Assembly: GCA_947625115.1 (NCBI GenBank)
Contig: CANQND010000008.1
Coordinates: forward strand, 1-58,770
Origin: an uncultured Clostridia bacterium
Lineage (GTDB): Bacteria; Bacillota; Clostridia; Christensenellales; CAG-314
Reading direction: 5' to 3'
Length of the DNA: 58,770 nucleotides
Part shown: positions 50,408 through 58,770 of the stretch, in pieces
Numbering within the stretch: position 1 is the first letter of the stretch
Layout: the number at the start of each line of letters is the position of its first letter
The notes under the pieces: generated by a model
Told to the model about the DNA's origin: nothing
Database searches by the model: none
The model's input: only the letters and a program-made list of their open reading frames with translations
Position numbers and translations under genes: made by a program

Positions 50408-52918
50408 ATGGCAAATACAACCAACAATCAAAAAGCAAGAAGTATCGAGAACATTAAAACGGTAAAAACCAACGTTTTGAACGTTGCTCGTGCTTTACAA
50501 CAGACTTTGTTGACGGTAAAACAGCGTGCAAACGCTTTGTCCGAAACGATCAAGGAAAAGAAAATCGAATTCCGCCGGATCGAATTGGAAGCGCAAGCCG
50601 CCGAAAATGCGGAAAACGTCGAACAGGTACAGGAAGAAGCTCCCGTCGAACAACAGGCGGAAGAGCAAGAACAACCTGTCGTCGAAGAAGAGGTAGTCGA
50701 AGAGCCGCCTCAACCGCAGGAGAAACCCGCCGTTCAACCGAAAGTTGATATAACGGTAGAAAACGGTCGCGAAATAAAGCGTTATACCGATGAAAAGGGT
50801 AACGTCAAGATACGTAAATTTTTGGACGTGTCAGCAACCAAAGCAAACAATTCTTCCGCAGGTCGTTCCCAAGCGGCCGCTCCCAAGCAACGTGCCGCAA
50901 AAGACGGTTCGTCCTCTGCCAAAACGCCGCAAGCGCGCGGCGGTGCGCAGAAGAAGTTTACTCCCGTGGTGGAAGTGCCGCGCAATGAACCGCAAAAATC
51001 TCACGGTAACAAAAACAAAAGCAAGGATCACCCCGACGAAAAGCGTCAGAGCAATCTCAAAAAGTTGCTTACGCGCGACTATACGGCGGACTACGACGAA
51101 GATAAAGTTGTACGTCGCGCCCGCACCAAAAAGAGCGATTCGGGCAACGTCGCCGCCGCTCCGAAAATTACTCATGCGGTAGTCAACGACAAGGAAGTTC
51201 CCATCAAGCTGTTGAGCGAAAGGATAGGCGTATCGGCGTCGGAAATTATCAAGCAATTGTTCAAAGAGGGCGTAATGAAAACCATAAACGATACCATCGA
51301 TTTCGACTACGCCGAATATATTGCGGGAATGTACGGAGTTACTTTGGAACTCAAACAGGAATTGACCGCAGAGGAAATCATTGTTGACGCCGACGCGGAC
51401 GACGGGTTGGAAAACAACGTCAAACGTCCGCCGATTGTAACCGTTATGGGACACGTAGACCACGGCAAAACCTCTTTGTTGGACGCAATCCGCAACACCA
51501 ACGTAACAAGCGGAGAGGCGGGCGGAATAACGCAACACATCGGCGCGTACACCGTAACGGTCAAGGGCGAAACGATAACGTTCATCGACACGCCGGGACA
51601 CGCCGCATTTACGGCTATGCGTGCGCGCGGTGCCAAAATAACAGACGTGGCTATCATCGTGGTGGCGGCCGACGACGGAGTTATGCCGCAAACGATCGAG
51701 GCGATAAACCACGCCAAAGCCGCGGGCGTTTCCATTGTTGTTGCCATTAACAAAATGGACAAACCGCACATCGATCCCGACAGAGTTAAGCAACAATTGA
51801 CGGAATACGAACTTGTACCCGAAGAATGGGGCGGAGATACCATAATGGTACCCGTATCCGCCAAGACGGGAATGGGCTTGGACAAATTGTTGGAAAGTCT
51901 GTTGCTCGTGACGGAAATAAAAGAGTTGAAAGCCAACCCCGAAAAACGCGCGACAGGTACCGTTATAGAAGCCAAATTGGATAAAGGCAGAGGTCCCGTT
52001 GCGACGGTGCTTATCAGTAACGGAACTTTGCACGTGGGCGACAGCCTTATCGCAGGCGCGGCGACGGGCAAAATACGCGCTATGTTTGACGACAAGGGCA
52101 AGAAAGTGAAGAGCGCGGGTCCGTCTATGCCCGTGGAAGTGTTGGGCTTTTCGGAAGTGCCTCAGGCGGGCGACTATATGTATGTCGCCGACGAAAAGCT
52201 CGTCAAAAAAGCGGCGGAAGAACGCAAAAACAAAATCAAGTTGGAAAATGCTCGTCAAACTCCCGCAATCACTTTGGGCGATCTGTTCGGACGTATTTCG
52301 GAGGGACAGCTTAAAACGCTCAATCTTATCATAAAAACCGACGTACAGGGCAGTTTGGAAGCGTTGAAAGGCAGTTTGGAAAAAATCTCCAACGACGAAG
52401 TTAAGGTCAGCGCAATACACGGCGGAGTAGGCGGTATAACCGAAACGGACGTTATGCTTGCTAAGGCGTCGGAAGCGATCATCATCGGCTTCAACGTCCG
52501 CGCGGATAACAACGCTAAATCTCTTGCGGAAAAAGAGGGCGTGGATATTCGCCTGTACAATGTGATTTACGACGCGGTGGACGACGTAACTGCCGCAATG
52601 AAAGGACTTCTCGCACCCAAATTCCGCGAAAATATTTTGGGAAGCGCGGAAGTGCGCGAAGTGTTCAAAATCACGGGCGTCGGCTCCGTTGCGGGTTGCT
52701 ATGTTACCAGCGGCAAGGTGTTGCGTAGCGGCAAAGTACGTATTTACCGCAACGACATAAGCATTTACGACGGCAACATACTCGCCCTGAAACGTTTCAA
52801 AGACGACGTAAAGGAAGTCGCTTCGGGTTACGAGTGCGGTATATCCATTGAAAACTACAACGACATAAAAGTCGGCGATATTTTTGAAATCTATCAAATG
52901 GAAGAAATTCGGCAATGA
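50408..52918 (+). CDS. infB: Translation initiation factor IF-2
   Basis: An 836-residue GTPase that places fMet-tRNA on the 30S subunit. The N-terminal 270 residues are low in complexity: a Glu/Val/Gln-rich stretch (75-120), then Lys/Ala/Ser-rich. The IF2-N domain (about 255-310) precedes the G domain with GHVDHGKTS (about 347), DTPGHAAF and NKMDKPH. Domains II-IV end in [21 protein letters not shown]. It starts at ATG 50408 after TTGGGAGG. Confidence 0.98.
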   Translation: MANTTNNQKARSIENIKTVKTNVLNVARALQQTLLTVKQRANALSETIKEKKIEFRRIELEAQAAENAENVEQVQEEAPVEQQAEEQEQPVVEEEVVEEPPQPQEKPAVQPKVDITVENGREIKRYTDEKGNVKIRKFLDVSATKANNSSAGRSQAAAPKQRAAKDGSSSAKTPQARGGAQKKFTPVVEVPRNEPQKSHGNKNKSKDHPDEKRQSNLKKLLTRDYTADYDEDKVVRRARTKKSDSGNVAAAPKITHAVVNDKEVPIKLLSERIGVSASEIIKQLFKEGVMKTINDTIDFDYAEYIAGMYGVTLELKQELTAEEIIVDADADDGLENNVKRPPIVTVMGHVDHGKTSLLDAIRNTNVTSGEAGGITQHIGAYTVTVKGETITFIDTPGHAAFTAMRARGAKITDVAIIVVAADDGVMPQTIEAINHAKAAGVSIVVAINKMDKPHIDPDRVKQQLTEYELVPEEWGGDTIMVPVSAKTGMGLDKLLESLLLVTEIKELKANPEKRATGTVIEAKLDKGRGPVATVLISNGTLHVGDSLIAGAATGKIRAMFDDKGKKVKSAGPSMPVEVLGFSEVPQAGDYMYVADEKLVKKAAEERKNKIKLENARQTPAITLGDLFGRISEGQLKTLNLIIKTDVQGSLEALKGSLEKISNDEVKVSAIHGGVGGITETDVMLAKASEAIIIGFNVRADNNAKSLAEKEGVDIRLYNVIYDAVDDVTAAMKGLLAPKFRENILGSAEVREVFKITGVGSVAGCYVTSGKVLRSGKVRIYRNDISIYDGNILALKRFKDDVKEVASGYECGISIENYNDIKVGDIFEIYQMEEIRQ

Positions 52919-53274
52919 ACACGAGAACGGATAAATTAAACTCGGAATTTAAGCGTCTTATTGTAGAAGTGCTAACAAAAAAAGTCAAAGATCCGCGCAT
53001 TACCGAAATGTTTACGATTTTGGACGTGGACTGCGACAGAGAACTCACCGTTGCCAAAGTGTACGTGAGCATATACTCCACAGACGTACAAAAAGCGGCG
53101 ACTACCTTTGCCGCCATAAAGGACAACGAACCTGTTGTGCGCAGAGAGTTGTCTAAGGCAATGCACATACGCAAAGTACCCGAATTTCGCTTTTTGTTGG
53201 ATACGTCAATGGAATACGGTCAAAAAATTGACGAATTGCTATATGAGATCAACAAGAAAAACGGCGAGCATTAG
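52915..53274 (+). CDS. rbfA: Ribosome-binding factor A
   Basis: A 119-residue KH-fold 30S maturation factor: [21 protein letters not shown] and VYVSIYSTD, then [22 protein letters not shown] overlap with infB; its 3' end overlaps the DHH gene. Confidence 0.96.
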   Translation: MNTRTDKLNSEFKRLIVEVLTKKVKDPRITEMFTILDVDCDRELTVAKVYVSIYSTDVQKAATTFAAIKDNEPVVRRELSKAMHIRKVPEFRFLLDTSMEYGQKIDELLYEINKKNGEH

Positions 53275-54208
53275 TCAGGTTGCAAAACTTCTTTTTGCAA
53301 AAGATCGCGTCGCGCTGTTTTTGCATACCAATCCCGACGGCGACGCAATAGGCGCGTCCGTGGCGTTGGCTTTGTCGCTACAACGCGCGGGGAAAACCGT
53401 CGGCGTTTTTTGCGATATGCCCATCGGCGACAAAATTACCTCGTCGTTTGCCGAAACCAAAATCATCTCCGACAAGTTTTCGGGCAAGTACGATTTAATG
53501 GTGGCGGTGGACTGCGGCGACGCAAATCGTTTGGGAAAGTTTTCTGCCGCTTTCTGCAATTTTGCGGAAACGTTGACCATCGATCACCACGGCGGCGAAT
53601 ACTACTCGGCTTACAACCTTGTTTTGCAGTACGCAAGCTCCTGTCAAATAGTCTACGAAGTTCTGCGGCAGTCGCAAATAGAAATAGACGACGTTATCGC
53701 AACGTACCTGTATATGGGGCTATGCACCGACACGGGAAACTTTTCTCACAACTACACCGATAGAGCGTGCTTTTTGACGGCGGCAGACTTGTGTTCTTGC
53801 GGGGCGGATATGGAACGCGTAAACAGAGTGTTTTTCAAAGATACCACGTTGACGGAAACTCGCCTGCTTGCTCGCGCGTTGTCGCATATGAGAATATTTT
53901 ACGACGGTCAAATGGTGCTGTTGTATCTCACGCAAACAGATTTGAAAGAGTTTGACGCCGATTTGGGCGACACATCGGGTATCGTTCAGTACGCGATAAA
54001 CGTAGACACGGCAAAAATAGGCGTTATGCTAACAGAGTGTTCTCCGCACACCTACAAAGTAAGTATGCGCGGAAAGGACTTTCCCGTCAGAGATGTGTGC
54101 CGTCAGTTCGGCGGCGGCGGACACCTTTATGCTTCGGGGTGTATGCTAAGCGGCTTTTTGGAGGACGTGATCGAAAAAATCGTTCGCACGGTCGGGTTTT
54201 CGATATGA
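53243..54208 (+). CDS. nrnA: DHH/DHHA1 phosphoesterase, NrnA type
   Basis: A 321-residue nuclease that degrades 2-5 nucleotide RNAs and may hydrolyse pAp. Metal sites are LHTNPDGDAIGAS, VAVDCGDANR and the DHH motif in LTIDHHGGEYYS; GLCTDTGNF follows. The DHHA1 half ends in CRQFGGGGHLYASGC. The position after rbfA is typical. ATG 53243 lies 32 bases inside rbfA; the much longer frame upstream is an rbfA shadow. Confidence 0.94.
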   Translation: MRSTRKTASISQVAKLLFAKDRVALFLHTNPDGDAIGASVALALSLQRAGKTVGVFCDMPIGDKITSSFAETKIISDKFSGKYDLMVAVDCGDANRLGKFSAAFCNFAETLTIDHHGGEYYSAYNLVLQYASSCQIVYEVLRQSQIEIDDVIATYLYMGLCTDTGNFSHNYTDRACFLTAADLCSCGADMERVNRVFFKDTTLTETRLLARALSHMRIFYDGQMVLLYLTQTDLKEFDADLGDTSGIVQYAINVDTAKIGVMLTECSPHTYKVSMRGKDFPVRDVCRQFGGGGHLYASGCMLSGFLEDVIEKIVRTVGFSI

Positions 54209-55065
54209 ACGGATTTGTAAACGTGTTGAAGCCCGTAGGGGCAACCGCAAGCGACGTTGTTGTGTGCGTCAAGCATATTCTGCACGAAAAGAAAGTCGGT
54301 CATCTCGGTACTCTCGACCCGGGAGCAAGCGGCGTTCTGCCCGTGGCGGTGGGGCAGGGAACCAAGTTGTTCAACTTGTTGACTAACAAAGTTAAGCGTT
54401 ACCGTGCGTTTTTCACTTTCGGCAAGACAACCGACACTTTGGACTCATACGGCGCGGTGATCGGCAAATGCGAAAAAATCCCCACCGAACAGGAGTTGCT
54501 TGCCGTTTTGCCGTCATTTGTTGGCCAAATCGATCAAGTCCCGCCCGAATATTCGGCTATTTCCGTCGGCGGCGTACGTGCTTACAAACTTGCGCGGCAG
54601 GGCGAAAATATTTCGCTAAATGCACGGAAAATAACTATATACGAGATTGATTTGCTTTCTCAACGAAGCGCAGATACCTTTGTAGCGGACATAAAGTGCA
54701 GCGGCGGTACATATATTCGTTCGATTGCAAGAGATTTGGCTGCCGCTTGCGGAACCGTCGGATATATGAGCGGTTTGATACGCCTTTCGTCGGGTTGTTT
54801 TGAACTGTCGAACGCGTACACCTTGGAGGAGATCGGCAATTTGGGCAGGTCTTGCGTATTGGATATAACTTATCCGCTTGCCGATTTGCCTGTGTATAAC
54901 GTAGAAAGCGAACGTTACGACGACCTCGATCACGGCAGGATCGTACGCGCGAACTTCGATGAATATCGCAAGATATATTGCCAAGGGACTTTTTTCGGAG
55001 TGGGACGTGCTTCAAACGGCATTTTGAAACTCGAATACTATCTCAAAAACGCATTGCAGGAGTAA
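54205..55065 (+). CDS. truB: tRNA pseudouridine-55 synthase
   Basis: A 286-residue enzyme making the universal psi55 in the T-loop. MNGFVNVLKPVGATASDVV, then the catalytic aspartate in VGHLGTLDPGASGVLPVAVG; QVPPEYSAISVGGVRAYKLAR and CSGGTYIRSIARDLA are conserved. ATGA overlap with nrnA. Confidence 0.97.
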   Translation: MNGFVNVLKPVGATASDVVVCVKHILHEKKVGHLGTLDPGASGVLPVAVGQGTKLFNLLTNKVKRYRAFFTFGKTTDTLDSYGAVIGKCEKIPTEQELLAVLPSFVGQIDQVPPEYSAISVGGVRAYKLARQGENISLNARKITIYEIDLLSQRSADTFVADIKCSGGTYIRSIARDLAAACGTVGYMSGLIRLSSGCFELSNAYTLEEIGNLGRSCVLDITYPLADLPVYNVESERYDDLDHGRIVRANFDEYRKIYCQGTFFGVGRASNGILKLEYYLKNALQE

Positions 55066-55067
55066 AT

Positions 55068-55952
55068 TTGCAACTAATACAATTCGGCGAACAACTAAAT
55101 ACTCCGATAGTCGTGTGTTTGGGCTACTTTGGCTGTATGCACGTCGGACACGCAAAACTTGTCGAACGCGCCAAATTGCTTGCCAAACAAAGCGGTGCCA
55201 AAGTTGCGTTGTTTACTTTCTCAAACGACGTTCTGCCGCTTCTGAACAAGTCGGGAAAGGCGATATACGCTTTTGACGAACGCTTGAAGTTGTACGAGAA
55301 CATCGGAGCAGACTATGTGTTGGCGGCAAATTTCGACGAGGAATTTCGCAGTCGGACGGGAGATGAGTTTGTTTCGCAATTGAAAAACTATCCTCTTAGC
55401 GGCGCGGTGTGCGGATTTGACTACACCTACGGACGGGACAGAAACGGTTGCAACGCTTTGTTAAAAGCAATTGCTCCCTGCCCGTTGGAAGTTGTGGAGC
55501 CTGTCTGTTTCAACGGAGAAAAGGTCAGTACCACATTGGTGCGCACTATGTTGGAGAACAACAGGATAAAGGACGTAAACCGTTTGCTTTCCGAACCGTA
55601 CTTCTTGTCGGGAGTGGTTGTGCATGGCAATCATATCGGCACCGAGCTGGGCTTTCCCACGGCGAACGTACAAGTAAATTCCGACAAATATCTGCCTACG
55701 GGCGTTTATTCGGGGAATATGGCATTGGAGGGCAAAGTCTACAAAGCTGTCGTGAACATAGGCGGTCAACCAACTTTCGGCGGTGCAGAAACTCGCGCGG
55801 AAGCCTATCTTGCCGACTTCGACGGCGATTTGTACGGACGGTTTGTAAAGATTTCGTTGACGGATTTTTTACGTCCCGTTCAAAAATTTGCGGACAGAAA
55901 CGAGCTTGTCGCTCAGTTGAAAAAAGATTGTAGAAAGGTGTTGAATGATTAG
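55068..55952 (+). CDS. ribF: Bifunctional riboflavin kinase/FAD synthetase
   Basis: A 294-residue enzyme converting riboflavin to FMN and FAD. The adenylyltransferase half has VVCLGYFGCMHVGHAKLV, and the kinase half TELGFPTANVQ with YSGNMALEGKVYKAVVNIG. GYFGCMHVGH replaces the usual GxFDGxHxGH (Asp-Gly to Gly-Cys). TTG 55068 is preceded by AGGAG. Standard truB-ribF pairing. Confidence 0.93.
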   Translation: MQLIQFGEQLNTPIVVCLGYFGCMHVGHAKLVERAKLLAKQSGAKVALFTFSNDVLPLLNKSGKAIYAFDERLKLYENIGADYVLAANFDEEFRSRTGDEFVSQLKNYPLSGAVCGFDYTYGRDRNGCNALLKAIAPCPLEVVEPVCFNGEKVSTTLVRTMLENNRIKDVNRLLSEPYFLSGVVVHGNHIGTELGFPTANVQVNSDKYLPTGVYSGNMALEGKVYKAVVNIGGQPTFGGAETRAEAYLADFDGDLYGRFVKISLTDFLRPVQKFADRNELVAQLKKDCRKVLND

Positions 55953-56793
55953 ATTCGGTCCAAGCGGAAACAGCAAAAGGTTTTACGACGAGGGGCATAT
56001 TTCAAGCGTAGACGCGCCAAAATGGCTTGCCGATATGGGACTGAACGCCTACGAATACTCCTTTGGAAGAGGAATAAATATCTCCGACGAAAAAGCCAAT
56101 GCGATAGGCGAACTCGGCAAAGCGTTTGACATCGCTATTTCGGTACACGCCCCGTATTACGTAAATTTTGCCAACCCATCAGAGGAAATGGCGCAAAAAT
56201 CTTTCGACTACGTGTTGCGCAGTTGCCGCAAAGTGCGCGCTTTCTACGGCAACAGAGTTGTTTTCCATCCGGCAACGGTGGGCAAAATGACCCGCAAAGA
56301 GGCGGTGGAACTTACGCAAAAGCGTATTGCTACCTTAGCGCGGCTCATTGTGGAAAACAAAATGGACGATTGCATTTTCTGCCCTGAAACAATGGGCAAA
56401 ATCAACCAAATCGGCGACGCAGAGGAAATTGTGGAATTTTGCAAAACAGCCGATTTCTTTGTGCCGACAATCGATTTCGGACATCTCAACGCGCGTACTT
56501 ACGGCAGTCTTAAAACGGAAGAGGACTTTGAACGGATAATTGCTTTGTTGATAAACGGCTTGGGTTTTGAACGGGCAAGCAAGGTTCATATACACTTTTC
56601 CAAGATAGAGTACTCGGCAGGCGGAGAGGTGCGGCACCTCACCTTTGCGGATACGGTGTTCGGACCGCAATTCGAGCCGCTTGCAAAAGTTCTCAAAAAG
56701 TACAAGTTGGAACCCGTTGTTATCTGCGAATCGGACGGCACGCAAGCCGACGACGCATTGACGATGAAAAATATTTACGAAAATATCATTTGA
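55945..56793 (+). CDS. Endonuclease IV-like TIM-barrel protein
   Basis: A 282-residue TIM barrel of the AP endonuclease 2 family. Most metal ligands of E. coli Nfo have counterparts: His68 (SVHAPYYVNF), His108 (VFHPAT), Glu148 (PETMGK), Asp177 and His180 (IDFGHLNA), His215 or His217 (VHIHFSK), His231 (VRHLTF) and Glu262 (VICESDG). The one equivalent to Asp229 is Val. SKIEYSAGGEVRHLTFAD is more like archaeal homologues than bacterial Nfo. Eight-base overlap with ribF. DNA repair of abasic sites is inferred. Confidence 0.82.
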   Translation: MIRFGPSGNSKRFYDEGHISSVDAPKWLADMGLNAYEYSFGRGINISDEKANAIGELGKAFDIAISVHAPYYVNFANPSEEMAQKSFDYVLRSCRKVRAFYGNRVVFHPATVGKMTRKEAVELTQKRIATLARLIVENKMDDCIFCPETMGKINQIGDAEEIVEFCKTADFFVPTIDFGHLNARTYGSLKTEEDFERIIALLINGLGFERASKVHIHFSKIEYSAGGEVRHLTFADTVFGPQFEPLAKVLKKYKLEPVVICESDGTQADDALTMKNIYENII

Positions 56794-56806
56794 ACGGAGG
56801 GACTAA

Positions 56807-57874
56807 ATGAAAGACACGGAAAAACTTTTTGAATTGATAAAAGCCGACGCTGTGTTGATTATCAGTGAGAAAAACCGAATGTATTTTACGGGCTTTGCTT
56901 CCACGTTCGGTTATCTTGTGCTTATGCGCGGCAACAAAAACATTTTCATTACCGATCCGAGATATTACGAAATGGCGCAGTCGCTTGTCCGCGATGGGGT
57001 GGAAGTTGTCCAAATCGCCAACGGCGGCGCGATCACGGATACTTTGACGGAGATTTTCCTCCAAAACAATATCGCAATTGTCGGCTATGAAGATACCGAA
57101 CTTACCGTGCAACAGTTTACGTCCCTGAAACACAGCCTTTCGGGCATAAAACTTGTGGCGGTGGGCAATGAAATATGCTATGTTCGCAGTTTTAAGACGG
57201 AAACGGAAATTGAATACATCAAAAAAGCCCAATCGATAACGGACGCCGCCTTTACCGAAATATTGAAAGTGATAAAACCCGGTATCAGCGAACGCGACGT
57301 GCAAGTGGAGTTGGAATATCTTATGGCGAAAAACGGTGCGGAGGGGTTGGCTTTCGATACGATAATCGCCTCGGGCATAAATTCCTCCAAACCGCACGCG
57401 CACCCCACGGACAAACTCATAGAGTCGGGCGATCCCGTCACAATGGATTTCGGCGCGCGTTACCACGGATATTGCTCGGATATGACGCGTACCGTGTTTG
57501 TGGGACAGCCGAGCGAGGAACTGCACAAAATCTACAACGTTGTGTTGCTTGCTCAAAAAATGGGCATAAACAACGCCTATTGCGGAATGGGCGGCAGAGA
57601 ATTGGATTCGTTTTGCAGAGAAGTTATCAAATCCAACGGCTACGAAAAGTACTTTGTTCACAGCACGGGACACAGCTTGGGAATTGACATTCACGAAACC
57701 CCGAGTGCTTCCGCACGTTCGACCGATACGCTCAATGCAAAACAGTTTATCACCTGCGAACCGGGCATTTATATCCCGGGAGTGGGTGGCGTGAGAATAG
57801 AAGATTTACTTCTTGTTGAGGAAGATGGTATAACCGACTTGACAACATCTGACAAAAATATTATAATTTTATAG
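56807..57874 (+). CDS. pepQ: M24 Xaa-Pro aminopeptidase
   Basis: A 355-residue metallopeptidase removing residues next to proline. The N-terminal creatinase-like domain (1-125) is followed by the pita-bread fold with metal ligands in DFGARYHGYCSDMTRT, STGHSLGIDIHE and CEPGIYIPGVGGVRIED. The gene directly precedes efp, the normal pairing in Bacillota (yqhT-efp). Whether it is aminopeptidase P or a dipeptidase cannot be decided; the symbol is tentative. Confidence 0.92.
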   Translation: MKDTEKLFELIKADAVLIISEKNRMYFTGFASTFGYLVLMRGNKNIFITDPRYYEMAQSLVRDGVEVVQIANGGAITDTLTEIFLQNNIAIVGYEDTELTVQQFTSLKHSLSGIKLVAVGNEICYVRSFKTETEIEYIKKAQSITDAAFTEILKVIKPGISERDVQVELEYLMAKNGAEGLAFDTIIASGINSSKPHAHPTDKLIESGDPVTMDFGARYHGYCSDMTRTVFVGQPSEELHKIYNVVLLAQKMGINNAYCGMGGRELDSFCREVIKSNGYEKYFVHSTGHSLGIDIHETPSASARSTDTLNAKQFITCEPGIYIPGVGGVRIEDLLLVEEDGITDLTTSDKNIIIL

Positions 57875-57898
57875 GAATAACTTAGGGAGGCAAAATTT

Positions 57899-58459
57899 AT
57901 GATTTTAGCAGGCGATTTCAGAAAAGGCGTAACGTTCGTTTACAACAGCGGTATCTACGTTATTGTCGATTTCCAACACGTAAAACCGGGCAAAGGCGCG
58001 GCTTTTGTGAGAACCAAAATAAAGAACGTAGTTACAGGCGCGGTACGCGAAGAAACCTTTAACCCGTCCGAAAAATTTGAACTTGCTCACATTGAAAACA
58101 AAGAAATGGAGTACCTGTACACCGACGGCGACCTGTACTACTTTATGGATAGCGAAACCTACGAACAGGTTCCTCTCAACAAAGGACAAGTGGAGGACGC
58201 GTTGCAATTCCTCAAAGAGAATATGACCGCCACAATAAAATTTTACAAAGGCGAAGCGTTTTCGGTGGAACCTCCCAACTTTGTCGTTTTGCAGGTGGTA
58301 AGTTGCGAACCTGCCGTTGCGGGGAATACCGCGACCAACGCAACCAAGCCCGCAACCGTTGAAACGGGTTACACGCTTATGGTGCCTATGTTTGTCAACG
58401 AGGGAGATATGATCCGCATTGACACTCGCACAGGCGAATATATGGAACGCGCAAAGTAA
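57899..58459 (+). CDS. efp: Elongation factor P
   Basis: A 186-residue factor that relieves ribosome stalling at polyproline. [20 protein letters not shown] opens the KOW domain; the loop [12 protein letters not shown] places Lys32 at the position that is modified in many bacteria. No modification enzyme is in the window. The C-terminal OB domain ends [26 protein letters not shown] precedes the ATG. Confidence 0.98.
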   Translation: MILAGDFRKGVTFVYNSGIYVIVDFQHVKPGKGAAFVRTKIKNVVTGAVREETFNPSEKFELAHIENKEMEYLYTDGDLYYFMDSETYEQVPLNKGQVEDALQFLKENMTATIKFYKGEAFSVEPPNFVVLQVVSCEPAVAGNTATNATKPATVETGYTLMVPMFVNEGDMIRIDTRTGEYMERAK

Positions 58460-58488
58460 TCGACGACCGACAACTAAATAAACAGAAT

Positions 58489-58526
58489 AGTAAATATGGC
58501 GAATTATATGTTCGCCATATTTTACT
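58489..58526 (+). terminator. Terminator of pepQ-efp
   Basis: The AGTAAATATGGCGAA stem (58489-58503) pairs with TTCGCCATATTTTACT with one bulged T. The distal arm is AT-rich, so no separate T-run is needed. Confidence 0.6.
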
Positions 58527-58770
58527 AAGCGAAAATATTGGCATTTGTCAGCGAACGATCCGATATAAATCAAATCGGTTTGATACAGGTATTATCACAC
58601 GCTATGTCGGTAGTTGGGGCGTGGGTGATTTAGAAATTGTCGAAAATTCGGTTTGTAGTCGGTTGTAGTGGACTTATGGCGGAATATACTTTCGTTAAAG
58701 TCGGAACGTCGTAATAGTTTGTTGAATTTTACTTGTATTTGATATAATTATCAATGTATACTCCATAAAT
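58527..58770. other. Intergenic right edge with a possible promoter
   Basis: No gene of credible length. TATAAT at 58743-58748 with TTGAAT at 58722-58727 (15-base spacer, short) may be the promoter of a gene beyond the window. Confidence 0.35.

Noticed and set aside
50831-52915. A 694-codon open frame antisense to infB
   Set aside because: It mirrors the codon bias of infB, shows no recognisable domain or ribosome site, and is rich in Phe, His, Val and Arg as expected of reverse-complement translation.

Overview
The window is a gene-dense, mid-GC bacterial chromosome segment of housekeeping genes. Gene order and content point to Bacillota, probably an uncultured class Clostridia lineage. Supporting blocks are rnc-smc-ftsY, ylxM-ffh-rpsP-khpA-rimM-trmD-rbgA-rnhB-yraN, comM-dprA-topA-trmFO-hslV-hslU, frr-uppS-cdsA-dxr-rseP-ispG and rimP-nusA-ylxR-ylxQ-infB-rbfA-nrnA-truB-ribF, plus YlbJ, TmcAL, YceD-L32 and YqgF-DUF1292. 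This assignment is inferred from gene order; no rRNA gene or complete tRNA gene lies in the window.

Layout. Positions 1-975 carry no intact gene. They hold a 98-bp tandem repeat whose end looks like a tRNA tail followed by a terminator, then a diverged AT-rich duplication. A frameshifted GNAT gene, a HAD phosphatase and a broken zinc-ribbon gene follow. A minus-strand pair (PH-like membrane protein, rdgB) lies head to head with alr-rsmD-coaD-aroF. Minus-strand ylbJ and tmcAL follow, then pta-ackA and yceD-rpmF. From 12.2 to 34.3 kb the plus strand carries RNA processing, chromosome structure, SRP, ribosome assembly, natural-transformation-type DNA processing, topoisomerase, HslUV protease, AspRS and thioredoxin genes. 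From 34.4 to 41.1 kb come an iscR-iscS-iscU operon, yqgF, rpsB-tsf, pyrH and frr. From 41.3 to 48.1 kb lie isoprenoid and phospholipid genes and site-2 protease, ending in an unusual PolC-derived protein. The rimP-nusA-infB operon with truB and ribF follows, and pepQ-efp closes the window.

How the genes fit together. Most of the segment serves translation: ribosomal proteins, initiation, elongation and recycling factors, rRNA and tRNA modification, and ribosome assembly GTPases. Co-transcribed members serve protein targeting (Ffh, FtsY), DNA upkeep, MEP isoprenoid synthesis with undecaprenyl and CDP-diacylglycerol synthesis, and Fe-S assembly, which supplies IspG.

Main points for a second look. 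(1) The gene in the normal polC slot is an intact 547-codon frame. It retains PolC-like N-terminal, OB and exonuclease folds, but the exonuclease catalytic residues are replaced and the PHP and polymerase parts are absent. (2) Several genes have a near-consensus promoter whose -10 box lies 6-11 bases before the start codon and have no Shine-Dalgarno sequence, implying leaderless or nearly leaderless mRNAs. (3) An ACTAT/ATAGT palindrome recurs in three intergenic regions, and similar arms lie over the iscR promoter. (4) The 98-bp repeat at the left edge is structured and runs off the window.
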